From Streptomyces rugosispiralis (GTDB taxonomy: Bacteria; Actinomycetota; Actinomycetes; Streptomycetales; Streptomycetaceae): DNA of 64,000 nucleotides. Shown here one piece after another: positions 1 to 8,249 of this stretch (position 1 is the stretch's first letter; each line of letters begins with the position of its first letter). The stretch lies in NCBI RefSeq assembly GCF_024505145.1, contig NZ_JANIAA010000003.1:248001-312000 (forward strand), written 5' to 3'. Under the pieces are notes generated by a model that saw only the letters and a program-made list of their open reading frames with translations, made no database searches and was not told the origin of the DNA. A program made the position numbers and the translations under genes.

Positions 1-934
1 CACCGACGGCAAGGGCGATGTGACCCTCAACGTGGGTGACCAGAAGGGCAATGACGAGGCGGTGCTGCGCGCCGCCGGGCAGCTCGAGAACCTCCCCTAC
101 AAGATCAAGTGGTCGACGTTCACCTCCGGCCCGCCGATCCTGGAGGCCGTGAGCGCCAAGGCCGTGGACATCGGCGGGGTCGGCAACACCCCGCCGGTCT
201 TCGCCGCGGCCGCCAAGTCCCACATCAAGGTCGTGGCCGCCAAGCACGGGACCTCCGACGGCGAGACGATCCTGGTCAAGAAGGGGTCGTCGCTGAAGAA
301 GACGGCCGACCTCAAGGGCAAGTCGGTGGCGGTCGCGCAGGGCAGTTCGGCGCATTACCAGCTGGTCGCCTCGCTCGCCAAGGCCGGGCTCTCGCTCAAG
401 GACGTCAAGGTCAACCTCCTGCAGCCCGCCGACGCCCTGGCCGCCTTCACCCGCGGCAAAGTGGACGCCTGGGCCGTCTGGGACCCGTACACCTCCCAGG
501 CGCTGCGCCAGTCGGACGCGCGGGTCCTCACCACGGGCCGGGGCGTGGTCAACGGCCTCAACTTCCAGGTGGCCAACCCCTCCTCCCTCGAGGACAAGAA
601 GAAGGTCAAGGCCATCAAGGACTATCTCGGGCGGCTGCGCCGGGCCCAGGACTGGGTCTACAAGCACCCCGAGGAGTGGGCCAAGGTGTGGGGCAAGGAG
701 ACCGGGCTGCCGTACCAGGTGGCGCTGGACTCGGTGAAGCGGACCAACGGCACCCGGGTGTACGTCGCCGTCGACAAGCCCGCCATCGCCTCGGAGCAGC
801 AGATCGCGGACACCTTCGCGAAGCTGAAGCTCACCCCGCGCCGCTTCTCGTTCGCCGACTACGTCGACACCCGCTTCAACGGCGATCTGCCGCCCTCCAC
901 CTCCGCACCGCGCACCTACGGAAAGGGATCCTGA
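1..934 (+). CDS. Aliphatic-sulfonate-type ABC transporter substrate-binding protein (5' end outside window)
   Basis: The reading frame is open from base 2 and ends at TGA 932-934, so the N-terminus and signal peptide lie upstream of the window. The visible ~310 residues fit the periplasmic-binding-protein-like II family of SsuA/NrtA/TauA receptors: an early stretch on disrupting the substrate with STFTSGPPILEAV, then DIGGVGNTPPVFAAAA, and the central hinge-region segment GKVDAWAVWDPY that is typical of SsuA. The protein should be a lipid-anchored or exported receptor delivering alkanesulfonates, or a related organic anion, to an SsuBC-type ABC importer. No permease or ATPase follows, so partner genes, if any, are upstream. 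The exact ligand is not readable from sequence. Confidence 0.85.
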   Translation, partial: TDGKGDVTLNVGDQKGNDEAVLRAAGQLENLPYKIKWSTFTSGPPILEAVSAKAVDIGGVGNTPPVFAAAAKSHIKVVAAKHGTSDGETILVKKGSSLKKTADLKGKSVAVAQGSSAHYQLVASLAKAGLSLKDVKVNLLQPADALAAFTRGKVDAWAVWDPYTSQALRQSDARVLTTGRGVVNGLNFQVANPSSLEDKKKVKAIKDYLGRLRRAQDWVYKHPEEWAKVWGKETGLPYQVALDSVKRTNGTRVYVAVDKPAIASEQQIADTFAKLKLTPRRFSFADYVDTRFNGDLPPSTSAPRTYGKGS

Positions 935-1025
935 GAGGACACCCCTTTTCGGGAGCGCCGCATCGGGTAAGCGCGTGGAAACCGCCAGCCGCGCGATACA
1001 CACCCGATGAAACGAGGTGAGCGTC

Positions 1026-1487
1026 ATGCACACCGCCACGGCCCGGCGGACGGCCGCCTCGCCGTCCGCGGTGCGGGAGACCCTGGAATGCCGCCCCGAA
1101 GCTGCCGCGCACGCACGACATCTCACCAGCACCTTTCTGGAAGGCCTGCGTCCGGCGCCCGATCAGGGCGCCGCCGACGCGGTGATGCTGGTCGTCTCGG
1201 AGCTGGTCACCAATGCCGTACGGCACTCGGGTGGCCGGTTCTGCTCACTGCGCGTGTCGGCCGACCCCGACGCCATCACCATCGCGGTCGGCGATGCCAG
1301 CCGCGTACCGCCACACCGGCGCACTCCGGACGTCCGCGGCGAGACCGGCGGTTTCGGCTGGCCGATGATCAGCGGCATGGCCACGGCCACGACCGTCAGC
1401 GAGGAGCCGGGGGGCAAGACCGTGACCGCGGTCATCGCCCGGAGAGGACGGGTGTCGGGGCGTGCCACCGCCCCGACACCGAGTTGA
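1026..1487 (+). CDS. Small HATPase_c_2 (RsbW-like) ATP-binding protein
   Basis: This 153-aa protein carries a single GHKL ATPase fold of the serine-kinase/anti-sigma type. The N-box is SELVTNAVRHSG around residues 60-72, followed by the G1 region VGDAS and a G2-like ETGGFGWPMI. G2 is atypical, because the family usually has GGRGL. Streptomyces carry dozens of such stand-alone proteins; some are anti-sigma factor kinases, and most have no assigned partner. No sigma factor or anti-anti-sigma (STAS) gene is adjacent, so the target is unknown. I chose ATG 1026 because GAGGTGA sits just ahead of it; a GTG at 1017 is in frame but has no Shine-Dalgarno sequence. Confidence 0.75.
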   Translation: MHTATARRTAASPSAVRETLECRPEAAAHARHLTSTFLEGLRPAPDQGAADAVMLVVSELVTNAVRHSGGRFCSLRVSADPDAITIAVGDASRVPPHRRTPDVRGETGGFGWPMISGMATATTVSEEPGGKTVTAVIARRGRVSGRATAPTPS

Positions 1488-1536
1488 CTCCCTCCGTGCC
1501 CCCGCGTGACGTCATCGACCCCTGCCCCGTCCCGTT

Positions 1537-2325
1537 CTAGCCCGTCCCCGTCCCCGCCCGCGCGCGGTCGACGGCCACGGCGATCCCGTCGAGGACGCGT
1601 TCGAGGCCGAAGACGAAGTCATGGTCGGTCGCCGGATCGTCGTACGCCCCGTCGGGCGCCGCCTCGAACAGGCCCGACGAGAACAACAGCGCCACCTGCG
1701 GAAAGCGGTCCGGGGTGATGAGCCGCGCCAGGGTCCTGCCGTAGGCCCGCTCGGTCTCCTCCTGGCTCAGTCCCGTTTCGCTCCTGCCCTGCGCGTGTTC
1801 CTGGGACAACAGGGAGACGTGGCGCACATAGCCGCTGAGCAGGGTCAGACTGCCGACCTTCGCGGCCCAGTCCAGCTCCGTGCCGCTCAGCGCGCTCAGA
1901 CCCGCCTCCATCCAGGCGATCTCATGAGGCCCCATCGGCGGCCCCGCGATGGGGAGGCGAGGGAGCCAGGGGCGGTCGTGGTGGACCAGCCGCTGGGCGA
2001 CGGTCCACTGCCGTAGCCCCTCGCGCCACCGGTCCGGCGCGGTCTCGACCTCTGGCGGATCGCCGAGCGCGAGGTCCCGCATGAGGACGAGGAGCTCGTC
2101 CTTGGACCCCACATGGCGGTAGAGGGACATCGGGGAGACGCCCAGCTCCTTCGCGATCTTCGGCAGCGTCGCGCCCGCCAGCCCGTCCCGGTCCGCCAGG
2201 TCCACTCCCGTCCGCACCACGCGCTCGGTGTCGAGCGCGGCGGGCCGGCCGAGGCCCGAGGCCGAGACCGGGAGCCTCCACAGTCGGGCCAGTTCGGCGG
2301 GCGCCTCCTCCTGCTCGGCCGACAT
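1537..2325 (-). CDS. TetR/AcrR-family transcriptional regulator
   Basis: The 262-aa protein has an N-terminal TetR helix-turn-helix (ATLPKIAKELGVSPMSLYRH, about residues 55-75) and an all-helical C-terminal ligand domain of the TetR_C_11 type common in Streptomyces. The start at 2325 is preceded by GAGGAGAGG; an in-frame ATG at 2370 would lack a ribosome site. It is transcribed divergently from the DUF418 membrane protein at 2490, and a 37-bp inverted repeat lies between them. By the usual logic of this family it represses itself and the divergent gene until an inducer binds. The inducer cannot be read from sequence. Confidence 0.85.
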   Translation of the reverse strand: MSAEQEEAPAELARLWRLPVSASGLGRPAALDTERVVRTGVDLADRDGLAGATLPKIAKELGVSPMSLYRHVGSKDELLVLMRDLALGDPPEVETAPDRWREGLRQWTVAQRLVHHDRPWLPRLPIAGPPMGPHEIAWMEAGLSALSGTELDWAAKVGSLTLLSGYVRHVSLLSQEHAQGRSETGLSQEETERAYGRTLARLITPDRFPQVALLFSSGLFEAAPDGAYDDPATDHDFVFGLERVLDGIAVAVDRARAGTGTG

Positions 2326-2382
2326 GGCGCCTCTCCTCCTCGTACCTCGGTTTCTCACCAGGTACATCATGACCTACCGCTA

Positions 2383-2419
2383 CTTAGTATCTGCCATATA
2401 GATTATGGCTTATACTAAG
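2383..2419. promoter_or_regulatory. 37-bp inverted repeat, probable TetR operator
   Basis: The arms 2383-2398 and 2404-2419 are 16 bp each and match at 14 positions, separated by the 5-nt spacer TAGAT. The outer part CTTAGTAT/ATACTAAG is perfect. The site is strikingly AT-rich for this genome and occupies the divergent promoter gap between the tetR-type gene and the DUF418 gene. I infer it is the operator of that regulator. Confidence 0.75.
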
Positions 2420-2489
2420 CCCGGACGGAGAGGGTCCACCCATGCCCCTTGTCCGCTGGGCCCTCATGTCAGGACGGAGAGAGATCCAG

Positions 2490-3713
2490 GTGACAGCCAT
2501 AACGCAGTCCCATGCCCCGGGCCCCGCACGGGGCCCCGTCCGCCCGACCGAACGGGCCCTGGCCCCCGATCTGGCGCGGGGCACCATGCTGCTGTTCATC
2601 GCCCTCGCGAACGCCGCGGTGGCCACCTTCGGCAACCAGCCGGGCGCGGAGGCGTCGCCGCACGGCTGGGAGCGCCCGTTCAACCTCGCCATGTTCGTCT
2701 TCGTGCACGCCCGCGCCTATCCGATGTTCGCCGTGATGTTCGGCTACGGGCTGGTGCAGCTCACCCGCAGACAGGACGCGGAGGGGTCGGGGCCGGGCGC
2801 GGCCCGCTCGGTGCTGCTGAAGCGCAACGCATGGCTCATCGCCTTCGGCCTCGTCCATGCCGCACTGCTCAACTTCGGTGATTTCCTGGGGGCTTACGGC
2901 ATCGTCGGCATCGTCTTCACCCTGCTGCTCCTGCGCCGCGGCGAACGTGTGCAGCGCGTCGTGCTGTGGCTGTGGGGCTGCACGGTGGTGTACGCCGCCG
3001 CCCTGGCGGCCGTGGCCGTGTACCGCGCCACCCACGGCGGCCCGGGGTCCGCCGCCGTGCCGACGGACGATGTCGATTCGCTCTCGGCCCCCGACTACCT
3101 CACCTCCGTGGCCGACCGGCTCCGCGAGTGGCCGATCCACACGCTGACCGTGCTGGGATTCATCGCGATCGTCTGGCTGGGCGCGTGGGCCGCGCGGCGC
3201 GGCGTCCTGGAGGACCCGGCCCGCCACCGGCGGCTGCTGGTCCGCACCGCCGTGGTCGCACTCGGCGTCACCTTCGCGGGCGGGGTGCCGATCGGCCTGG
3301 TCAGCGGCGGATTCGTACATGTCGACGACGCCACCGCGGACGCGTTCCTGAGCCTGTACGAAGTGAGCGGCCAGTTCGGCGGCCCGGGATATGTGGCACT
3401 CTTCGGGCTCATCGCCCTGCGCCTGTCGAAGTCCCGCTCCGCCTCCGGGCGGAAGCTTCCCGTGACGGCGCTGGCGGCTCTCGGCCGGCGGTCGCTGAGC
3501 GGCTATCTGTTCCAGTCCCTCGCGTGGGTGGTGCTGCTCTCCCCCTTCGCCCTCGCGCTCGGAGAGCGGACCGGCAGCCCGACGCTCACCGCGTGTCTGA
3601 GCGCCGTCCTGGTCTGGCTCGCCACCGTGGCCGGGGCCCATCTCCTGCAGCGCCGTTCGCTTCCGGGGCCCGCCGAGAAGCTGCTGCGCAGGCTTACATA
3701 CGGACCCCGGTAG
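2490..3713 (+). CDS. DUF418-domain multi-pass membrane protein
   Basis: This ~407-aa protein has many hydrophobic segments (for example MLLFIALANAAVATF, MFVFVHARAYPMFAVMFGYG, GIVGIVFTLLLLRRG) and ends with a DUF418-like C-terminal block containing RSLSGYLFQS. DUF418 proteins are related in topology to membrane acyltransferases and are often annotated as transporters; no reaction is established. GTG 2490 has GGAGAGAGA ahead of it; an in-frame ATG at 2442 also has a GGAGAGGG, and the two upstream stretches are near-duplicates, so the start is uncertain by 16 codons. Control by the divergent TetR protein is likely. Confidence 0.8.
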   Translation: MTAITQSHAPGPARGPVRPTERALAPDLARGTMLLFIALANAAVATFGNQPGAEASPHGWERPFNLAMFVFVHARAYPMFAVMFGYGLVQLTRRQDAEGSGPGAARSVLLKRNAWLIAFGLVHAALLNFGDFLGAYGIVGIVFTLLLLRRGERVQRVVLWLWGCTVVYAAALAAVAVYRATHGGPGSAAVPTDDVDSLSAPDYLTSVADRLREWPIHTLTVLGFIAIVWLGAWAARRGVLEDPARHRRLLVRTAVVALGVTFAGGVPIGLVSGGFVHVDDATADAFLSLYEVSGQFGGPGYVALFGLIALRLSKSRSASGRKLPVTALAALGRRSLSGYLFQSLAWVVLLSPFALALGERTGSPTLTACLSAVLVWLATVAGAHLLQRRSLPGPAEKLLRRLTYGPR

Positions 3714-3746
3714 CCGAGCGCCATGCGCACCGCGCTCACGGCGACG

Positions 3747-3783
3747 CCGAAGGCCGGCCGCCTCGGAGGCGACCGGCCTTCGG
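3747..3783. terminator. Hairpin terminator between convergent genes
   Basis: The arms CCGAAGGCCGG (3747-3757) and CCGGCCTTCGG (3773-3783) form an 11-bp perfect stem, with a smaller GCCTC/GAGGC helix inside the loop. It lies between the DUF418 gene and the convergent LPMO gene, and could serve both strands. Confidence 0.65.
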
Positions 3784-3858
3784 TGTTCAACGGCCTTCGG
3801 TGTTCAACGGCCCGCGGTCAACGGCCCGCGGTCAGCCGCTCGCGTTCACCCGCTCGCG
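3777..3858. repeat. Short degenerate tandem repeats downstream of the hairpin
   Basis: Two exact 17-bp copies of CCTTCGGTGTTCAACGG (3777-3810) are followed by 14-bp CCCGCGGTCAACGG and decaying variants up to the LPMO stop codon. There is no coding potential. It looks like replication slippage at a convergent gene end. Confidence 0.6.
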
Positions 3859-3859
3859 A

Positions 3860-4378
3860 TCAGCCGCCGATGTTCACATCGATGCAGGCGTAGAAGGCGT
3901 TGGCGGTGTCCGCGATGTTCCAGACCGCGAGAACCTTCTGCTTGCCCTTCAGGCTGCCGAAGTCCACCTGATGGGTGACGGTCTCGCCCGGCTGCGCACC
4001 GCCGTCGTCGACCTCCGCGACCTTCTGGCCACCGACGAAGTACTGCCAGGTGTTGGTCGCGTGACGCGCGGTCAGCTTCCAGGTGAAGTCGGCCTTGGAC
4101 GGGATGGGCGTGACCGCCCAGCCCTTGCCGTCGTCGTCGAGTTCGGCGAACTTCGCGTTGCCGCCGCTGCAGCTCGTCAGCCCCTTGGGGCCTTCGACGC
4201 TCTGCGGCTCGTACTTGATGTCGCCGCAGGCCACGGTCCCGGCCGCGCACTGGGCCTGGCGGCTCGGCGGGGTGGAGATGTAGCCGTGCGCGCTGGCCTC
4301 GCTCGCGGGGAGACTCAGAGCGATCATGGGGGCTATCCCCGCGCCGACGACAACCGCCAACTTTCGTTTCATGTTCAT
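3860..4378 (-). CDS. Secreted AA10 (CBM33-type) lytic polysaccharide monooxygenase
   Basis: This 172-aa precursor has a signal peptide ending ASEASA just before HGYI. The exposed N-terminal histidine (His31 of the precursor) and a second histidine in TARHATNTW (His106) would form the copper histidine brace of AA10 enzymes. The mature domain of about 142 residues is a compact single-domain LPMO without a carbohydrate-binding module. AA10 enzymes oxidatively cleave chitin or cellulose outside the cell. Start 4378 has AAGGAG seven bases upstream. Two DasR-like sites lie in the promoter region, which argues for chitin as substrate and N-acetylglucosamine-linked control (inference). The expected length for small Streptomyces AA10 proteins fits. 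Confidence 0.9.
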   Translation of the reverse strand: MNMKRKLAVVVGAGIAPMIALSLPASEASAHGYISTPPSRQAQCAAGTVACGDIKYEPQSVEGPKGLTSCSGGNAKFAELDDDGKGWAVTPIPSKADFTWKLTARHATNTWQYFVGGQKVAEVDDGGAQPGETVTHQVDFGSLKGKQKVLAVWNIADTANAFYACIDVNIGG

Positions 4379-4507
4379 GCCAACTCCTTCACGGCGAGGC
4401 CCCACGCCAGACGGGAAGTCCTTGCCGAAGGTGGGGATGTGGGGGGATGTGGGGGGTGGCTGCACGGAACGCTTGGGCCGCAAGGGGCGGCCGTGAATCA
4501 GCGCCGC

Positions 4508-4575
4508 ACTAGGTCTAGACCATACCCTCTGTCTGTTCACGGTCAAGACATCGGACGGAAGTGGTCTGGTCCACT
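4508..4575. promoter_or_regulatory. Two DasR-type (dre-like) sites upstream of the LPMO gene
   Basis: The perfect palindrome GGTCTAGACC (4512-4521, with A after it) matches the core of the known DasR consensus of Streptomyces chitin genes. A second site AGTGGTCTGGTCCACT (4560-4575) matches at most positions and is itself nearly palindromic. They lie about 135 and 185 bp upstream of the LPMO start. DasR is the GntR/HutC regulator of chitin and GlcNAc metabolism; its binding here is inferred. Confidence 0.65.
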
Positions 4576-4689
4576 GTCATCCGCGCACAAGTCACCGCCC
4601 CGGCCCGGGAATCCGGGCCGGGGCGCCACGCGGTCGGAACGAGAACATCGACGCCGCGGACCAGCCCGCCGCGGGCGTTCGCGGCGCGG

Positions 4690-7449
4690 TCAGGAGGAGA
4701 GGGCCGTCAGCCGTCGCCTGTCGTGGGGAGAGGAACGGCGGTCCAGCCGCTCCTCCAGGCGATCCCGGGCCGCCTCGCACCGGCCCGCGGACACCAGCGC
4801 GTACAGCAGGGCCTCCTCCACGATCTCGCGCTGCGCGGCGCTGCCGCCCACCCCCGGGAGCCGTGGCAGGAGACGTTCCAATCCACCTGCCGCGTCCGTC
4901 CAGCGCTCCTCCAGGATGTGCTCGAACGCCGCGCACAGCGGGGCGATGACACTTCGCTGCACCTCGTCGGCGCGCAGCGCGTGGGCCCGCAGCCGTCGCA
5001 GCCCCGGCAGGTCGTCCGCGGCGGTGAGGGCGATGGCGGAGTGCAGGGCCACGAACGCGGTGGCCGGACGCTCCAGGACATCCGCGGGCGCCGTGTCCAG
5101 GACGTCGCCGATCGGGAACGGGCCCTGCCACGCGCCCGCCAGCCGGGCGCGCCACAGCAGGGAGCCGGAGTCGACCAGGGCGCGGACCCCGTACACCTTC
5201 CCCGGCGACAACTGCTCCGCCCACCGGCGGCGCACCGCCCCCGTGTCCTCGAGGGCGAGTTCGTGCAGGGCGGCGTGCCAGGAGAAGTGGGCGCGGTGTG
5301 TTCCACCCCGGCCCTGGTGGGCCAGCCATCGTTCGAGCCGCTCACGGCCCGCCTGGTGGTCACCTGACTCGTAGTGCACATGGGCGAGGGCGTGCATGGC
5401 GTGGCCGGAGGCGGGCTCGGCGGCCAGGGCCCGCTCGGCCAGGACCCCGGCCTCGTCGTAACGGCCCTGCTCCTGGCGCATGAAGGCGAGCAGGGAGGTG
5501 TGGAACCAGCCCTCCCCGTGCGCCGGGGCGGTGCGCTCGACCACGTGGAGCGCGGTGCCGCCGTCGAGATCGCGCAGACCGGAGAAGGCGATGGTGGGTA
5601 CGGCGACGGCGAGCGCCAGCGCGTCACCCGGGTACTCCTCCAGGTGGCGCAGGAGGGCGGCGTCACCGTCCGCGGGTGAGTGCAGGACGCGGCGGGAGAC
5701 GACGTCCACGAAGGAGCGTTCGTAGTCGTCGGCGCGCTCGCGCACCGCGCGCCGGGCGTCGGCCAGGGCGCGCGGGACATCCACGTCGGCCCCGCACTCA
5801 TGGCCGATGAGCGCGAGCGCGGCGTGACCGACGGCGAATCCGGGGTCGAGCGCCACGGATCGGCGGAGCGCCTGTGCGGCCCCGGTCCTGACCTTCAGCA
5901 GCCGGTCCACGCCGAGGCGGTAGGCGGTGGCGGCGGCCGCGTGGGTGCTGAGGGGAAGGCCCGAGGTGTCCACGGGCCGACGTGTCCGGCGCCGGGCGGG
6001 GCCGCCGGTGGCGGGGAGCGCGGGGGCCGTCCACGGGTCGAGGACGGCCTCGGCGATGGTGGCGGCCTGTGCCCGGATCTCCGGGATGGCGGTGGTCTCC
6101 CACAACTCGCCGCGGCGGGGCGCGCCGAGGGTCCACAGGGGGCGGGGGGTGCCGCCGCCGGCGCCGCGCAGCCGTCCGTGGTCGGTGGCGACGCCCATGC
6201 TCAGCGGGCCGGGCAGCGCGGCGCCCTGGTCGAGCAGGCTCCGCCACAGCGGGTCGGCCGTGTCGGAGAGCCGCAGGCCCGGCCCGGTACAGTCCACCAC
6301 CCAGCCCACGGGCAGCGTGCGGGGACCGTCGGCGGAGGCGAGGGACACGGTCAGGGAGCCGTCGGGCCGGGCCGAGGCGGCGGCGAGCCGCCCCTGGTAC
6401 GTCCGCATCCGCCGGGTGCGGCGCATGCGCCCGACCGCCTCGGCGGTGGCCGGGGGCATGCGGTGGCGGTGGGTGTTCCACAACGAGCCGTCCCGCTCCA
6501 CGAACTCGGCCCGCTCCTCGGTGGACATCGACGCCCAGATCTCGGCCGTGACCGGGCGCAGCCCGTCCACCGCGGGCCGCCAGTCGCCGTGGGTGCGCAT
6601 GACGCGGCCGACGTGCTGACGTACCGCGGCCCGCAGCGCGGTCAGGGGGAGACCGTGCAGTGGCGTCGCACACGTGGCGGCGGGCAGCGGGTCCACCGCA
6701 TGCGCCTGCGGCAGCCTTCCGCCACGGGACACGCTGTGCACCGTGCGGCCGGGGCGGTCGAGCGTCATGGCGATGTCCACCGAGGTCAGCCCGGTGCCGA
6801 CGAGGAGTACATCCTCCTTCTGGCCGTCCTGGAGGGCGGCGTCGAGTGCGCCCGGCGCCCAGGGGTCGGCGATGAAGCGGTCGCTGCCACGCAGATCCCC
6901 GGGGGCCCAGCCGGCGGTGGCGCGGGACGGACCGGTGGCCAGCACCACGCGATGCGCCTCGACGGTACGGCCGTCGGCGAGTTCCAGCCGGGCCCGCGGG
7001 TCCCCGCCGGGGGAGGTGGTCCAGTGGCAGCCGGTGGCCCGGGTGCGCAGTCGGCGGACGGTGACGACGCCCTGGGCGGCCATGATGGCTCGGCCGAGGG
7101 TGTCGGCGAGGTAGGCGCCGTAGCGGTAGCGCTCCGCGAAGTCGCCACTCCGCACACCCGGTTCGCCGTGGTGGCACAGCCACCGCACGAAGTGTCCGGG
7201 ATCGTCGGGGTAGCAGCTCATCTTGCCCGCCACCACATTGAGGCGGTGGCGCGGGTCGAGGGTGGAGTAGGCGATGCCACGGCCGGCCTCCGGGGCCGGG
7301 TCGATCAGCAGGAGTTCGAACGGGACCCGGCGGCGTGCCGCCGTCTCGCAGAGCTGGATCGCCACCAGCGCGCCGGCGGCCCCCGCCCCCACGACGGCGA
7401 CGGTCCTCGTACACGGCCCTGACGTGCTACACGGCTCTGGCGATGCCAT
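4690..7449 (-). CDS. Fusion of FAD/NAD(P)-binding (NAD_binding_9) protein with a TTC38-like TPR domain
   Basis: This 919-aa single reading frame starts at ATG 7449, behind a strong AGGAGGT. Residues ~15-475 form a FAD/NAD(P)-binding module: VAVVGAGAAGALVAIQL near the N-terminus, GRGIAYST, then the second dinucleotide site DVLLVGTGLTSVDIA. Residues ~500-919 begin SGLPLSTHAAAATAYRLGVD and contain helical repeats typical of TTC38-like proteins (ALDPGFAVGHAALALIG, AHGEGWFHTSLLAFM). Both halves are about full length for families normally found as separate proteins, so this looks like a genuine gene fusion or a natural two-domain protein, not a frameshift. It is divergent from an Rrf2 regulator. 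The substrate is unknown; the FAD half resembles HpxO-unrelated, ornithine-monooxygenase-like proteins only in its general fold. Confidence 0.8.
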   Translation of the reverse strand: MASPEPCSTSGPCTRTVAVVGAGAAGALVAIQLCETAARRRVPFELLLIDPAPEAGRGIAYSTLDPRHRLNVVAGKMSCYPDDPGHFVRWLCHHGEPGVRSGDFAERYRYGAYLADTLGRAIMAAQGVVTVRRLRTRATGCHWTTSPGGDPRARLELADGRTVEAHRVVLATGPSRATAGWAPGDLRGSDRFIADPWAPGALDAALQDGQKEDVLLVGTGLTSVDIAMTLDRPGRTVHSVSRGGRLPQAHAVDPLPAATCATPLHGLPLTALRAAVRQHVGRVMRTHGDWRPAVDGLRPVTAEIWASMSTEERAEFVERDGSLWNTHRHRMPPATAEAVGRMRRTRRMRTYQGRLAAASARPDGSLTVSLASADGPRTLPVGWVVDCTGPGLRLSDTADPLWRSLLDQGAALPGPLSMGVATDHGRLRGAGGGTPRPLWTLGAPRRGELWETTAIPEIRAQAATIAEAVLDPWTAPALPATGGPARRRTRRPVDTSGLPLSTHAAAATAYRLGVDRLLKVRTGAAQALRRSVALDPGFAVGHAALALIGHECGADVDVPRALADARRAVRERADDYERSFVDVVSRRVLHSPADGDAALLRHLEEYPGDALALAVAVPTIAFSGLRDLDGGTALHVVERTAPAHGEGWFHTSLLAFMRQEQGRYDEAGVLAERALAAEPASGHAMHALAHVHYESGDHQAGRERLERWLAHQGRGGTHRAHFSWHAALHELALEDTGAVRRRWAEQLSPGKVYGVRALVDSGSLLWRARLAGAWQGPFPIGDVLDTAPADVLERPATAFVALHSAIALTAADDLPGLRRLRAHALRADEVQRSVIAPLCAAFEHILEERWTDAAGGLERLLPRLPGVGGSAAQREIVEEALLYALVSAGRCEAARDRLEERLDRRSSPHDRRRLTALSS

Positions 7450-7534
7450 GTGATACCTCCTGCTTCCCCGGAACCGGCGGCGGAGCGGGAAAGGATCGAT
7501 GCCCCACTCACGCAACCGGTACGCTAGCCAGCTA

Positions 7535-7564
7535 AGTTCACCAATTCAATGAACTTGGTGAACT
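7535..7564. promoter_or_regulatory. Inverted repeat between FAD/TPR gene and rrf2-type gene
   Basis: The perfect 10-bp arms AGTTCACCAA (7535-7544) and TTGGTGAACT (7555-7564) are separated by 10 bp, in an AT-rich stretch 85 to 115 bp upstream of the minus-strand FAD/TPR gene and about 105 bp upstream of the divergent Rrf2 gene. The spacing gives dyad symmetry over about two helical turns, as expected for a dimeric Rrf2 protein. Confidence 0.65.
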
Positions 7565-7668
7565 CATGGTGGAACAACGAGGCACCCTTGGTCCCACCAG
7601 GGTGGATGCCCAAGCCGGTGGTATGGGGCCCGGCCCCATGAAACGGACGTGCGTGATAACTTGCCCTG

Positions 7669-8133
7669 GTGCGGATCACAGCCAAGTCGGACTATGCCGT
7701 CCGGGCGATGGCCGAACTGGCGGCCGCGGAGGGCTCAGCCCTGACCGCCGAACAGGTGGCGACCCGGCAGGACATCCCCCTGCGTTTCCTCTTCGGCATC
7801 CTGCGCGAGCTGCGCCTGGCCCATCTGGTGCGCAGTGTGCGGGGCCCGGAAGGCGGATATCTGCTGGCGCGCCCGGCGCGGGAGATCACCCTCGCCGACG
7901 CGATCCGCGCCATCGACGGCCCGCTGGCCAACGTACGGGACGTGGGCCTCAGCGGTCTGGAGTACCCCGGAGCCGCGGCGGTGCTGCCCGATGTGTGGCG
8001 CGCGGTGCGGGCGAGTCTGCGGCAGGTGCTGGAGAAGACCACCTTCGCGGATCTGGCCGCCGGGGAGCTGCCCCCGCTGGTCCAGGAGCGGGCGCGCGAA
8101 TACCTGGACGACGTCCGCCACTACGACACGTGA
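7669..8133 (+). CDS. Rrf2-family transcriptional regulator lacking cysteines
   Basis: The 154-aa protein opens with the typical Rrf2 motif RITAKSDYAVRAMAELA, has a winged helix (VATRQDIPLRFLFGIL) and the wing GPEGGYLLARP. It contains no cysteine at all, so it cannot bind an iron-sulfur cluster in the NsrR/IscR way; some Rrf2 proteins instead sense small molecules or cysteine precursors. The GTG start has no Shine-Dalgarno sequence and a TAACTT-like -10 just upstream, consistent with a leaderless message. It probably controls the divergent FAD/TPR gene through the dyad at 7535-7564 (inference). Confidence 0.85.
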   Translation: MRITAKSDYAVRAMAELAAAEGSALTAEQVATRQDIPLRFLFGILRELRLAHLVRSVRGPEGGYLLARPAREITLADAIRAIDGPLANVRDVGLSGLEYPGAAAVLPDVWRAVRASLRQVLEKTTFADLAAGELPPLVQERAREYLDDVRHYDT

Positions 8134-8249
8134 TGGGCTGAGGCCGCCGGTATCGGCCCCAACCGCCCGCTTCCGAGACCGGGTTGGGCGTTCGCGGGGC
8201 CGGGAGGAAATCGGTCGCGGGGCGGGCGGCGCGCTGCTAGCTTGCGGCC

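Noticed and set aside
2966..5374. Open reading frame of about 800 codons crossing the DUF418, LPMO and FAD/TPR genes on the plus strand
   Set aside because: High-GC shadow frame: it spans several well-supported genes on both strands and its arginine-rich translation shows no family motif.
5680..7422. Long plus-strand frame opposite the FAD/TPR gene
   Set aside because: Antisense shadow with Gly/Arg-rich composition; the minus-strand gene has dinucleotide-binding motifs, a ribosome site and normal codon use.
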